This document shows positions 18,603-28,561 of a stretch of DNA of 64,000 bases, piece by piece. This stretch comes from CAVRGQ01 sp963720785. GTDB taxonomy: Bacteria > Actinomycetota > Acidimicrobiia > IMCC26256 > DASPTH01. The notes under the pieces were generated by a model. That model was not told the DNA's origin, searched no databases, and was given only the letters and a program-made list of their open reading frames with translations. A program made the position numbers and the translations under genes. Positions within the stretch are counted from its first letter, which is position 1; each line of letters begins with the position of its first letter. The DNA lies in the NCBI GenBank assembly GCA_963720785.1, contig CAVRGQ010000003.1, forward strand, positions 62,001 to 126,000. The letters run 5' to 3'.

Positions 18603-20195
18603 CTACGCGGCCTGACTTGTGCGCCGCGACCAACGCGATCGCACCACGAAGGTGATCGTCGCGCCGAGCATCACCAGCGCGCTGAGCACGACGATCCAGT
18701 CGCCGAAGCGCACGAACGGTGTCTCCCCCGTGGTGGTGTCGATGGTGCCGCTGACGGTCGTGCGCTCGAACAAGTCGGTCGTGTCGTGCACGGTGCCGTC
18801 GGGTTCGATCACCGCGCTCGATGCCCGACACCGACGCCTGCAGCACCGGCCGCGCCGTCTCCGCGGCGCGCATCTGGCTGTTCGCGAGGTGTTGCTCCGA
18901 GTTGCCCGACCGGCGGTACGAGCGGTTGTTGGTGCTCACCACGATCGCCTGCGCGCCATCCCGCACGAACTCGCGCACGAGCGGCCCGAACGCGGACTCG
19001 AAGCAGATGACCGAGCCGACCGGCGTGCCCTTCACGTCGAACACCTTGGTCTCGTCGCCGGCCTGGAAGTCGTAGGGGATCTGGCGCAGCTCGCTGATGA
19101 AGCCGAGCTGGCCGCGCCACGGCACGTACTCGCCGAAGGGCACGAGGTGCTGCTTCGAGTACACGCCTTGGAGCTCACCGTTCGGGGTGTAGAGCAGGTT
19201 CGAGTTGCGCACCATGCCGTCGGTGCCCGCGGTGCGCGCGTTCACCAGCACCGCGCTGTCGTGCTCCGCGGCAATCTGCTGGATCTGCTCGCGTAGCGCG
19301 GTGTCGGTCTGCGGGTCGGTGTCGAGCGACGACTCGGGGAACACGATGAGGTCGTAGGGGCCTTCGAGCTCGTCGGCGAGCTCGAGGTGCGCCTGGGTGA
19401 GCAACTGCGTGGTCTGGCCGGCGAGCGACAGCTCCTTGTCGTCGCCCTGGAGCAGCGCGAAGCGCAGCTTGCCGGTGACGGTCGGCTCGAAGCGGGCGAC
19501 GTCGGCGACCGCGGTGAACAGCAACAGGCCCACGAGGCCGGCCGCGGCGAGCACGATCGGGCGGACTCCTTGGCGGCTGCGGGCCGGCACGGCGACCACG
19601 GCGTCGAACAGGAACGCGTTGACGGCCACGATCACGAAGCTGACGAGCGCCACTCCCCCGAGGCTGGCGAGGGCGCGGGCCGCGGGCACGTCGTGCAGGC
19701 TGATCCCCAGGTTGCACCAGGCGAACCCGCCCTGGGGCCACCGGCCGAACAGCGCCTCCATGAACACCCAGACCGACGCGGTGATCCACGGTGACGCGAT
19801 GCCCTTGCGGGCCAGGGCGGCGACGATCGCGCCGGTGAGCGCCACCGTGCCCGCGAGGGCGGCGACGAAGGGCACCAGCGCGACGGCGCCGAAGTAGCGC
19901 ACCCACGTGAGCTCCGCCCCGAACGCGGCGAGGCCGTAGGCGAACCCGTACAGCGCAGCGTGCGCCGGACGGGCGCCGCGCCACGCCCACAGCAGTGGCA
20001 CGAGTCCGACGAGTACGAGCGGGCCGAGGTCGATCGGCGGGAAGCTCAGCGCGACGAGGATGCCGGCGCCGAACGCGGCGCCGAGACGCAGCCAGCTCGG
20101 ACGTCCGCGCAGTACCGGCTGCGCCGGCTTTCCGGCTGTTCGGGCCGCGCGGGACGCGCCGACGCCTCCTCGGGCGCCGGCGCGGTGTCGCTCAT
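18603..20195 (-). CDS. lnt: Apolipoprotein N-acyltransferase (two frame breaks)
   Basis: Adds the third acyl chain to lipoproteins in the inner membrane. About 530 aa when repaired. Several N-terminal membrane helices, then a nitrilase domain with the catalytic triad: Glu in VFPESSL, Lys in YSKQHLVPFGEYVPW, Cys in ICFESAFG. ATG 20195 is 4 bases past the previous stop; a missing base near 20125 (AAA run) separates the short polar start from GRPSWLRLGAAFG. A +1 base near 18818 separates VLQASVSGI from the last transmembrane helix, ending at 18603. GTG 20001 gives a shorter open frame but truncates the first helices. Confidence 0.9.
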
Positions 20196-20199
20196 GCGG

Positions 20200-20688
20200 T
20201 CAGGCGCAGTCTCGGCAGAGCATGCGCGCCTCGTCGGCGAGCTGGTTGCGGGGCAGCACGAGGAAGCACGACGAGCACAGGAACTCGCCGGGGCGCCGGG
20301 GCACGATCCGCGTGGGACCTTCGCCGCCTTCGGCGCCGGGGTCCTCGTCGTCCTCGACCTCTTCCTCGTCGTCCTCCAGCGTGGCGCTGGCGGTGCGCTC
20401 CTGGAGGAGCACGTCGAGCGGTTCCTCGACGTCGTCGGGGTGCAGTTCCTCGTCGAGGTCGACGACGTCGTCGTCTTCCTCGGCAACCTCGACGACGGCA
20501 ACCGCGGTGTCGTCGGTGATGACCGGGACCGGGATCTCGGGGCTCACGTCGAGCTCGTCGTCGACCTCGTCGACGAGAAGGTCGTCGACCAGGTCGTCGT
20601 CTTCGTCCGCGATGAGGTCGTCCTCGTCGGCGATTTCGTCGTCGTCGAGTTCGAGTTCTGCTTCTTCTTCGAATTCTTCGTCGCTCAT
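20200..20688 (-). CDS. DUF4193-family protein with C-terminal zinc ribbon
   Basis: 162 aa from ATG. The first 120 residues are strongly acidic and low complexity (EFEEEAELELDDD, repeated DED runs). The C-terminal 30 residues hold two CxxC pairs (FLCSSCF and MLCRDC), the conserved DUF4193 zinc ribbon. The family is actinobacteria-specific; role unknown. Lnt follows directly, so they are likely cotranscribed. A -10-like TATATT (complement of 20718-20723) lies about 30 bases upstream. Confidence 0.85.
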   Translation of the reverse strand: MSDEEFEEEAELELDDDEIADEDDLIADEDDDLVDDLLVDEVDDELDVSPEIPVPVITDDTAVAVVEVAEEDDDVVDLDEELHPDDVEEPLDVLLQERTASATLEDDEEEVEDDEDPGAEGGEGPTRIVPRRPGEFLCSSCFLVLPRNQLADEARMLCRDCA

Positions 20689-20717
20689 CGGGGCTCCGAG
20701 CGGGTTGGGGGCCGCGG

Positions 20718-20723
20718 AATATA
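20718..20723 (-). promoter_or_regulatory. Possible -10 element for the DUF4193-lnt operon
   Basis: TATATT on the minus strand preceded by TGT, resembling an extended -10. It is 30 bases upstream of the DUF4193 ATG and stands out in a GC-rich region. A clear -35 is not visible. Confidence 0.35.
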
Positions 20724-20727
20724 ACAC

Positions 20728-21110
20728 CGGGAACGCGTTTCAGCGGCGCTTTGGGAAAGCAGCCCGGTGCTGCGGGTCCGGGAACCGGGAAACCCCTCCG
20801 GGTATTCCCCCGGAACCGGCCGTCGGGAGGAGCGCTGGGAGTGTGGGGCGGATTCGGTGCGGGGTGGTCACGCCCGAGCATTCGAGCGGGGACCCAGGAG
20901 GCCGTTGGGGCCACTGGTTGGCCCGACCTGCCGAGCAGGCGGGTTATTGCAGCGTTCTCTACTGGGCCTCCTGAGCCCCCGTGCCCTTCCCTCTCCCGGC
21001 CCTCGTCCAGCGCGAGCAGGACGACCCACGACCAGGCAGATCAGGACGTCCGCTAGTGAGCCCGATGGAGGGGGTCCGTGTCAAGCGGGAGCATTGTGAG
21101 TTCCGAAGCC
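20728..21110. other. Gene-free intergenic stretch
   Basis: About 380 bp between the thyX 3' structured region and DUF4193 hold no open frame with typical codon use on either strand. A TTGACA (minus strand, about 21080) is seen but no good -10 at the expected distance. Nothing else identified. Confidence 0.6.
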
Positions 21111-21144
21111 GTGACCTGCTACGACGCGCGTCGTCGCAGGTCAC
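21111..21144. other. Strong 34-nt inverted repeat
   Basis: GTGACCTGC (21111-21119) pairs with GCAGGTCAC (21136-21144); inside lies a further perfect palindrome ACGACGCGCGTCGT (21121-21134), leaving one T/C mismatch. It sits about 85 bases downstream of thyX on the minus strand, so it could end that transcript, though no U tract follows. The last two bases are shared with the neighbouring hairpin, making the two mutually exclusive. Confidence 0.8.
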
Positions 21145-21194
21145 AGACTCGCGGAAAAATTCTGTCGCGAACACACGCGGAAAAATATGTTCGC
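21143..21194. other. Two tandem stem-loops with the same loop sequence
   Basis: Stem 1 ACAGA/TCTGT (21143-21147 with 21161-21165); stem 2 GCGAACA/TGTTCGC (21167-21173 with 21188-21194). The stems differ but both pair perfectly, and both loops contain CGCGGAAAAAT (21150-21160 and 21176-21186; ATTTTTCCGCG on the minus strand). Different stems around an identical loop suggest conserved structure, possibly a protein- or RNA-binding element in the thyX 3' region. Confidence 0.65.
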
Positions 21195-21228
21195 CCGCCG
21201 CGTCGCGCGCGGGTGATCGCGCCGATCG

Positions 21229-22903
21229 TCAGGCGCGTCCGCCGGCGCGACGACGCTCCGCGTCGCGCTCCGACGAGAGCCGTTCGAGCTCGTACGTCGT
21301 GTGGTCGACGTACTTCATCGACTCCGCGATCGCGCGGTGTCCGGCCTCTTCCGCGATCAGTCGGTGCATCTCCTGGCCGATGACGCGGTAGCTCGGGTGA
21401 CCAGCGGGCGCGGTGCGCAGCTCCAACATGTGCATCGCTTCCCGCGCGTTGAACTGCATCGAGAAGCGGATGCGATACGCGAGCGACACCGCGTACCCGG
21501 CCTGCGCGGGGAACGGGTCGAGCAGCGCGTCGTAGAGCGCGGCGGAGCGCGCCATCGCATCGTCGAACGGTGCGCGCAACCCTGCTTCGTCGATCGCCTC
21601 GGGCACCTCGTAGCCGTGCAGGATCGACAGCGGCTGCCACTCGATGGTGAGCATGCGGTGACGCTGCAGGTCGCGGAACGCGCCGTAGTCGGCGAGCACG
21701 TCGAAGCGGTAGTCGACCCGCTCGAACGCGCGGCCCGGCTTGTGCCGGCGGTTGCCGCGCTCCCCCACGTAGGCCCGCAGCAGCGCCACCTTGTCGTCGT
21801 GGCCGAGCGTGCGGACCTTGGCGAGGAGTTGGTCGTCGGGGAGGTGCGTGTGCGGGTAACAGATGGCCGCGAGGAGCTTGTCCTCGGCCTCCGGGTCGAA
21901 GTCGGTGAGGGTGACCGCCGGGCGGGGCTCGGCCCGCTCGTCGGCGAAGATGCGCCCGATCGTCTCGCTGGTGGTGGTGCGGGTCTCCTCGAGGTAGTTG
22001 CTCCAGGCGACGCCGCGGTCTTCCCGGTCGACCCGGGTGAGGAACGACGGGATGACCTTGCGCAGCTCGTCGAGCATCATCGCCGCGTAGCTCCGCGCCT
22101 CGGGCAGCGGGTGCGCCCGCATGCGCAGCAGCAGCGACTCGAAGGCCTGGCCGGTGCCGTAGATGCCGACGTTCGACAGGGTGGCCGCGGGCAGGATGCC
22201 GCGCACGGCGTCGCACGCCTTGGCCTTGATCGTGTTCTTGTAGACGAAGTCGGAGTCGCCCGGCTCCTTGGGGTAGCGCTCGCGTGCCCAGTCGAGGAGC
22301 TGCGGCAGCATCTCGCGGTAGGCCTCGAACTGCGCGTCCATGTCGGCGATGTAGCGCCAGGCGAAGTCGCGTGACGACAGGATCTGCGTGTCGCGGTAGT
22401 ACCGGAAGCGGCCGTCGAGCTTCGCGTCATAGGGGATGTAGCGGGTCGACTGCTCGAGGTAGCTCATGATGCGGCCCCACTCGAGGACCTTCGTGAGCAG
22501 GTTCGACGACTGTTCGCACGCGAGGTGCACGCCGCCGAGCTGGGCGACGGAGTCGTCGCCGTACTCGAGGAACACGCGGTCGTAGAGCTCCTCGGCGCGC
22601 TTCAGACCGATGGTGGCGTCGACGGTGAGGTCGCCGGTGAGGTCGAGGTCGTTGACGAACTCGTCGAGGAAGAGGCGGCGCAGGCTCTTGTGCGTGCGGG
22701 AGTACCGCGGCGAAGAGCGCACCCTTGACGACCTCGGGGAGGTTGACGAGCGCGAAGACAGGCCGGTCGAGGTTGGTGAAGTACGGCCGGAGGACCGCAG
22801 CTTCCTCGTCGGTGAAGATCTCAGCGGGATACACACCCACGGGCTCGGCCTCCGTCGTCGGCCGTGCGATCGTATCGGCGGCAGGTTGCAGCGAAGGGGA
22901 CAC
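21229..22903 (-). CDS. thyX: FAD-dependent thymidylate synthase, double-length form (frameshifted)
   Basis: Makes dTMP from dUMP with methylene-tetrahydrofolate and FADH2. About 557 aa when repaired, more than twice the classic 220-250 aa. The N-terminal half has RYSRTHKSLRRLF, GDDSVAQLGGVHLACEQSSN and YLEQSTRYIPYD, the flavin/substrate region; the C-terminal half repeats the fold with FRDLQRHRMLTIEWQP, FSMQFNAREAMHMLELRT and YRVIGQEMHRLIAE. The canonical RHR lies in the second half. GTG 22903 start; an extra G near 22709 breaks the frame after VVKGALFA. Similar long ThyX proteins exist in deep-branching actinobacteria (from memory). Confidence 0.85.
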
Positions 22904-22991
22904 TCACCGGAAAATCCCGGGACCGTTGCCCCGCTTCGGCCCCGGACCCGGCCCGGGCGCCGCGCGAACCGGCCCGCGCGGTCCGGCCGCC

Positions 22992-23685
22992 TCACACGAC
23001 GAGCGAGAACGCCTCCGGCACGACCTCGACCACCACGAGCGTGGCCTTCCCGCGCTCCACGCCGTCGAGCTCGAGGCGGACGGGGCGGGTCAGCTCGATC
23101 TCGACTCGCCGGCCGGTGGCCTGGGCGATGTGGGGATGGGGCACGTGGGTGCCGGTGGCGAGGCGGTCGCGGCATGGCCCGGGCCTCGCCCACGCTGGGC
23201 GTGTACGCCTGCACCTCGAGGCGGCCGTCGCCGGGATGGCCACGGGGCACCGCGTCGGCGCCCCGCAGGTACTGCCCGTTGGCGACGACCACGGTGGTGG
23301 CCTTGGCGTCGTAGGCAGGACGCCCGTCGATCGTGACGGTGACCCCCTGCCGGGGCGTGAGGGCCCCGAGGCGGTCGGGTGGTGAGCCGAGGACGACCAT
23401 GTTCACCGCGAATTGCTCGACCCCGTCGACGGTCACGGTCATGGCGTCGATCGGCAGCTCGAGGCTCCCGAGCACGCGGTCGGCGGACCCCCACCCGAGG
23501 CCCAGCGCACGCGCGAGATCGGAATCGGCGGCCGGGTCGAAGGCCAGCCGCACGGGCTCGGCGCCGGTCCCGCGCCCGGCGAGGCGCTGGCGCACCGCGG
23601 CGGCCAACTCGGCGTCGCTGCCCGAGACCGTCGCCTCCGGCGGACCGGCGGCCGACCGCTCCCAGGGCTCACCCTTGCGCACCAT
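22992..23685 (-). CDS. Lipid-kinase-like protein lacking the catalytic N-domain (frameshifted)
   Basis: About 230 aa when repaired. Residues about 75-230 resemble the C-terminal beta-sandwich of diacylglycerol/sphingosine kinases (YegS/BmrU type): VEQFAVNMVVLG, RPAYDAKATTVVVANGQYLRG, DGRLEVQAYTPS, then HVPHPHIAQATGR and VPEAFSLVV. The GGDGT nucleotide-binding motif of these kinases is absent from the N-terminal 70 residues, so it is probably not an active kinase alone. One extra base near 23175 interrupts the frame. Just upstream (minus strand) is the HelY helicase gene. Confidence 0.6.
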
Positions 23686-23703
23686 GTGGCTGCTGCCGCC
23701 CGC

Positions 23704-26371
23704 TCAGGAGGCCACCGACGACGCCACCACCACACCCCGGTGGCAGGCGTCCGCGGCCTCGCGTGCCTTTTCACGCGTGATCGGGTCGGGGGCGACGTCG
23801 CCGACCTGGCGGAGCAGGTCGACGCACTGCTTCACGTGGCGCACGAAGTCGCCGCCGGTCATCTCGTCGTCGTCGAGCACGTCGGCGAGCGCGTCGCCGG
23901 AGGCCCAGTCGTGGATGTACGGGGTGAAGCCGGGGTCGGGTACGCGGGTCTCGGGCAGGCCGGCGTCGTCCTCGGTGGCGCGGAGGTCGTTGGCGATCCG
24001 CTCGATGGCACGCGAGCGAGTGGCCACCACTTTCGACGGCCACTTGCGCGGCGGCATCGGGTGCTGGCCCTCGGGGCCGCGGCGTTCGTAGGTGAAGCAC
24101 GAGACCACGGCGGCGAGCTCGGGCGGCCGCAGACCGTCGAGGAGGCCCTCGCGCATCGCCTCGGCGAGCATGAGGTCGGTCTCGGTGTAGAGGCGGGAGA
24201 GCCGCTCCCCCGCCTCGGTGAGCGACCACTCGTCGATGTAGCCCCAGGCCTCCAGCACGCGCAGCACACGGTCGAACTGGCGGGCCAGGCTGTCGCTGCG
24301 GCCACGTACGCGGCGCTCGGTGCGCTCGACGTCCTTGCGAAGTCGCTCGACGCCCGCGGCGGCCCGCAGCTTCTGCTCGATGGCCGGGTCGTCGGAGAGC
24401 GGGTGCTCGGCGAGTTGTCGTTCGAGGTCGGCGAGACGGCGCTCGTCGCGCCGCGGGCGGCCGTCCTCCTGGATGCGCGCCTTGCGCAGTCGGTCGGCCG
24501 CCTGCCGGCGGAAGTTCGGGTTGCGCGGCGCGAACGGCTGCGGCAGGTCGACGGAACCGGCGCGGTGCGGCGGGCCATCGAAGTCGTCGGGCCCGAGGCG
24601 CACGACGTCGCGCGACGGGGTGATGGCGACGATGCGCGAGCCACCACCGCGGCGGTGCTCGTGACTCAGCACGAGGATGCGGCCGCCCTTGCGTCGCATC
24701 GGGACGATGTCGCCCGGGTTCAGTGCCTCCAGCGCGTCCACCACCCGCCGCGAACCGCCGCGCTCGCGGCGGAGCGCCTCGACGTCGGTGCGCAGCTTCC
24801 GGTAGCGCATCAGGTCCTCGAGCTCGGCGCCGGCGAACTCGCGCTCGGCGGGCGAGCATCGTGCGGTTGCGCTCCAGCTGGCGTTCGAGGGCGACGACGT
24901 CGCGATCCGCGTGGAACTGCGCGAACGACAGATTGAGGAGGTGGTGCGCCTCGAACTCGGTGTAGCGGCGCACGAGGTTGGCGGCCATGTTGTAGGTGGG
25001 CCGGAAGCTCGAGCGGATCGCGTCGGTGCGCCGCGACGCGAGCGACGCGACCTGGTCGAACGGCACGAAGGGGCTCCAGCACACGACGGCGTACCCGCGC
25101 TCGTCGATGCCGCGTCGCCCGGCGCGCCCGGTGAGCTGCGTGTACTCACCGGGCGTGAGGAACTCGTGGCGTTCACCGGTGAACTTCGAGAGCTTCTCGA
25201 TCACGACGGAGCGCGCGGGCATGTCGATGCCGAGCGCGAGTGTCTCCGTGGCGAAGACGACCTTCACGAGACCGGCGGCGAACGCCTCCTCGACCGCCTC
25301 CTTCATCGGCGGCACCATGCCCGCGTGATGCGCGGCGAAGCCGGCCTCCAGCCCGGCGAGCCACTCGTCGTAGCGGAGAACGTCGAGGTCGGCGTCGGCG
25401 AGCGACGCCGTGCGTGCTTCGGCGATCTCGCGGATCACGTGGCGTTCGTTCGCCTCGGTGAGGCGCAGGCCCGCGGCGAGGCACTGCTGCACCGCCTGGT
25501 CGCAGCCGTTGCGGCTGAACACGAAGGCGATCGCCGGGAGCATGTCCTCGTCGGCGAGGAGCTCGACGGTCTCGACGCGGCTCGGGGCACGCAGGCGGCT
25601 GCGCGGCCGGCCACGCCAGCCGCCGTCCCGGCCGGTGTCGCGCCCGCTCCGCTGCGTGGGGCGCGTGTCGAGGCGCGCCGCGTCGGGGTTGGGGCGCAGT
25701 TCGCCGTCGTCGTCGGGTGCGAACGTCGGCAACATGTGCAGGGTGTCGCTGCCGCGCTCCCCCACGAGATAGCGGTTCTCGAGCCGCACCGGGCGGGTCT
25801 CCTCGATCACCGCCGCGGTCGCGCCGCGTACGGTGCCGATCCAGCTCGCCACCTCTTCGGCGTTCGACACCGTGGCCGAGAGGCACACCAGCGACACGTC
25901 CTGCGGGAGGTGCACGATGACCTCCTCCCACACCGGGCCGCGGTAGCGGTCCTGGAGGTAGTGCACCTCGTCGAGCACGACGTAGCGCAGGCCTTCCAGG
26001 GTGGGCGACGCCGCGTAGATCATGTTGCGCAGCACCTCGGTGGTCATCACCACCACCGGCGCCTCGCCGTGGATCGAGTTGTCGCCGGTGAGCAGGCCCA
26101 CGTTGGCCTTGCCGTAAACGCGCGCGAGGTCGCCGAACTTCTGGTTCGACAGCGCCTTCAGGGGCGTGGTGTAGAAGGCCTTCTCCCCCGCGGCGATGGC
26201 CCGGGCGATCGCGTACTCGGCCACGAGCGTCTTGCCCGAGCCGGTCGGGGCCGCGACGAGGACGCTCTCGCCCGCGTCGATGGCGTCGAGCGACCGGACC
26301 TGGAACGGATCGAGGGGGAAGCCGCGTCCGGCCTCGAAGGTGGCGCGCAGCGTGTCGGGGGGTCGGGGCAC
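23704..26371 (-). CDS. helY: DEAD/DEAH-box RNA helicase, HelY/Mtr4-like (frameshifted)
   Basis: About 888 aa when repaired, from GTG 26371. Superfamily 2 helicase: Walker A APTGSGKT, DEVH box (VLDEVHYLQD), SATVSN, and motif VI QLTGRAGRRG in the first 420 residues; the C-terminal part has the Ski2/Mtr4-like arch and helical domain (FSPTYNMAANLV-like FRPTYNMAANLV, then FEAWGYI-like VLEAWGYIDEWSLTEAGERL). An extra base near 24857 breaks the frame after NRTMLAR. Next to tatC as in M. tuberculosis (Rv2092c-Rv2093c). Likely works in RNA processing or decay. Confidence 0.92.
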
Positions 26372-26385
26372 GCGGCGCGGCTTCG

Positions 26386-26664
26386 TCAGGGCGTCGACGT
26401 GGCGGGCGTGGACGTGGCCGGCGTCTCGGTGGCCGGCGTGGTGTCGGTGGTGCCCGGCACCGTGGTGGTCGCCCCGGCCACGGTGGTGCTCGTGGCCGCC
26501 GGTGCCGTGGTGGTCGTCGTGCTCGAACCGGAGTCCTTGTTGGGTCGCACGATCCACACGAGCACGCCCGTTGCCACCACGATCGCGACTGCGACCGCGA
26601 TCGCCGTCCACACCTCGCGACGGTCCCGCGGGGCCTTGTAACCGCGGTGCGCCTTCGGGCTCAT
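26386..26664 (-). CDS. Small membrane protein with Thr/Ala-rich tail
   Basis: 92 aa from ATG, overlapping the tatC stop (ATGA). A basic start (HRGYKAPRDRRE), one transmembrane helix at about residues 18-38 (AIAVAVAIVVATGVLVWIV) and an extracytoplasmic Thr/Ser/Ala/Pro tail. Its stop overlaps the region just before helY. No family recognised. Confidence 0.7.
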   Translation of the reverse strand: MSPKAHRGYKAPRDRREVWTAIAVAVAIVVATGVLVWIVRPNKDSGSSTTTTTAPAATSTTVAGATTTVPGTTDTTPATETPATSTPATSTP

Positions 26665-27416
26665 CGCTTCATGATCCTTCCGATGATGATGCACATCTCG
26701 TAGAAGACGTACATGGGGATCGCCATCGCGAACAACGAGTAGGGGTCCTGGCTCGGCGTGATCACCGCCGCGAACGTGACGATCACCACGGCGGCCCAGC
26801 GTCGCCACGCGCGTAGTTGCTTCGTGGTCAGCACCCGCGCGATGAGCAGGAACATCAAGACGATCGGGAACTCGAACGCGAGCCCGAACGCCAGGATCAT
26901 CAGCGAGACGAGCGAGATGTACTTGTCGGCGGTGAGCAGCGGCTGCAGGTCGGCACCGCCGATGCCGAGGAGGAACTGCAGGGCCGGCTGGAGGGTGAGC
27001 AGCGCCACCGCGCCGCCGAGCGCGAACAGCGCGATCGACGAGATGATGAACGGGACGGCGTACTTCTTCTCCTTCGGGTTCAATCCCGGAGTGATGAAGC
27101 GCCACAACTCCCACAGCCACACCGGCATCGCGAGGACGATGCCGCCGTAGGTGGCGATCTTCAGGCGGGTCGCGAACGCGTCGAGCGGCCCGGTGAAGAT
27201 GAACTTGTTGGGCGTCCCCTTGGGTGCCGCGTCGTTGTAGAACTGGATCAGCCAGCTGATGATGTTCGGCGCGAAGACGAACACCAGGGTGGCCGCGACG
27301 AGGACCGCCGCGATCGAGACCATCAGTCGGCTGCGCAGCTCGCCGATGTGGTCGCCCAGCGACATCCGCCCTTCGGGGTCCCGCACCGTGCGGCGGAACT
27401 TCGGTGTCTTCACCAC
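26661..27416 (-). CDS. tatC: Twin-arginine translocase subunit TatC
   Basis: Core receptor of the Tat folded-protein exporter. About 251 aa from GTG 27416 (GTG 27413 possible). Six transmembrane helices; N-terminal MSLGDHIGELRSRL is the signal-peptide contact region, and FAFSFEFPI-like LAFGLAFEFPIVLMFLL plus ITPSQDP are conserved. Lies 7 bases after tatA and overlaps the next small gene. Likely exports the Tat-leader proteins at 39-43 kb. Confidence 0.95.
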   Translation of the reverse strand: MVKTPKFRRTVRDPEGRMSLGDHIGELRSRLMVSIAAVLVAATLVFVFAPNIISWLIQFYNDAAPKGTPNKFIFTGPLDAFATRLKIATYGGIVLAMPVWLWELWRFITPGLNPKEKKYAVPFIISSIALFALGGAVALLTLQPALQFLLGIGGADLQPLLTADKYISLVSLMILAFGLAFEFPIVLMFLLIARVLTTKQLRAWRRWAAVVIVTFAAVITPSQDPYSLFAMAIPMYVFYEMCIIIGRIMKR

Positions 27417-27423
27417 GGGCGCG

Positions 27424-27897
27424 TCAAGAGGGCTCGGCCGGCGGCTCGGCCGGCGGGAGGGCGACCTCGACCGGCGGCAACGCGACCTCGGCCGGTGGCA
27501 GTGCCACCTCGGCGGGCGGGAGGGCGACCTCGGCGGGCGGCGCCGGAGGTGCGGGTGCGACCGATGGGGCCGGCTCGGCACTCGCCTCGGCGGCGGCAGC
27601 CTGGGTCGGCGTCTCTGCAGTCGGGAGGTCGGTGCCGTCGGTGGTGAGCGGCGGCAGGCTCGGCACCGGGTCGCCGGTGGCGGCGGGCGCGGGGGTGCCC
27701 GTCTCCTTGTCGTCGTCGAAACTGTCGAACTCCGACACGACGTCGCGCAGCTCGGCCTTCAGGTGGTTCTGCACGCGGCGGAACTCACGGAATCCGCGAC
27801 CCACCTGGCGGGCGATGTCGGGCATCTTGTCGGGGCCGAAGACCAGCAGCGCGATCACCATGATCACGAGGATCTCGGCGGGGCCGAGCGAGGGCAT
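27424..27897 (-). CDS. tatA: Sec-independent translocase subunit TatA/TatB
   Basis: 157 aa from ATG. Short N-terminal helix (PAEILVIMVIALLVFGPDKMPDIARQVG) with the conserved FGPxxLP-like hinge (FGPDKMP), then an amphipathic helix (FREFRRVQNHLKAEL). Unusually long C-terminal tail of about 90 residues, mostly Pro/Ala and four near-identical VALPPAE units. No separate tatB is nearby. Confidence 0.92.
   Translation of the reverse strand: MPSLGPAEILVIMVIALLVFGPDKMPDIARQVGRGFREFRRVQNHLKAELRDVVSEFDSFDDDKETGTPAPAATGDPVPSLPPLTTDGTDLPTAETPTQAAAAEASAEPAPSVAPAPPAPPAEVALPPAEVALPPAEVALPPVEVALPPAEPPAEPS
27434..27545 (-). repeat. Coding tandem repeats in tatA (VALPPAE)
   Basis: Consecutive 21-bp units encode (V/E)VALPPAE about five times, with synonymous differences between copies. 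Low-complexity coding expansion in the cytoplasmic tail of TatA. Confidence 0.75.
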
Positions 27898-27945
27898 TCA
27901 GGGTTTCCTTTCCGCCGGACCCCCCCACGGTGGTCCGGGGCAAGA

Positions 27946-28206
27946 CTAACCCTGGAAGGGCGGGGTACCCGCGCCGTGTCCGACGGTGTCGGCGGGGCCG
28001 CTTCCCGAGTGGAGTGGACGCGAGTCGAGATGACGACGCGTGGTGGCGGTGTCGGTCTGCACGCCGGCGACCTGACGGGAGATGGCGTCGCGGAATTCTG
28101 CGAACTCGCGCACGGTGGGCTCGACGTCGTCACCGTGGCGACGGGTTGCCCACGCCGCGGCACCAGCCCCGACAGCGAGCACCAGCACCACCACCAACAC
28201 CACCAT
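27946..28206 (-). CDS. Small membrane-anchored hypothetical protein
   Basis: 86 aa from ATG. One N-terminal helix (MVVLVVVLVLAVGAGAAAWA) followed by a charged region with VREFAEFRDAISRQVAGVQ, likely a short coiled coil, and a Gly/His/Pro-rich end. It lies 48 bases upstream of tatA on the same strand. Role unknown. Confidence 0.6.
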   Translation of the reverse strand: MVVLVVVLVLAVGAGAAAWATRRHGDDVEPTVREFAEFRDAISRQVAGVQTDTATTRRHLDSRPLHSGSGPADTVGHGAGTPPFQG

Positions 28207-28216
28207 GAGAGGGATG

Positions 28217-28561
28217 CTACTCCGGGGTCGTGTGACGGACCAAGGCCACGACCTCGTCGAACCAGGTGTCCGTGGCCAGGAGGACGTGGAGGTCCAGGAG
28301 GTCGTCGGCGGTGAGCGTCGGGCCCGCATGGGGCTCGGCCAGCTCGGCCGGCCAGCGGAACGTCTCCTGCTCCGCGCCGGCGCCGACCAAGAGGTCGACG
28401 ATGCGGGTCGTGGCCTCGCGGCTCACGACGTGGTCACACACGGGGCACCGGAAGCGGTAGCTCGACGGCGCCTCGGCGTCGTCACCGACGACCACGGTCA
28501 GGTCGTGGATCTGCAGCCTGACGTCCCCGCACTCCGGGCACTGCGCTCGCACCGTCGTCAT
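28217..28561 (-). CDS. Zinc-ribbon hypothetical protein
   Basis: 114 aa from ATG 28561 (upstream in-frame starts look less likely). Two CxxC pairs (CPECGD at 8-11 region and CPVCDH near residue 40) indicate a zinc ribbon. The rest (TADDLLDLHVLLATDTWFDEVVALV) is helical. Conserved-hypothetical in appearance; no function assigned. Confidence 0.65.
   Translation of the reverse strand: MTTVRAQCPECGDVRLQIHDLTVVVGDDAEAPSSYRFRCPVCDHVVSREATTRIVDLLVGAGAEQETFRWPAELAEPHAGPTLTADDLLDLHVLLATDTWFDEVVALVRHTTPE

Noticed and set aside
20959..21391. Small open frames across the thyX 3' region
   Set aside because: Atypical codon use and overlap with the inverted repeats; no ribosome site.
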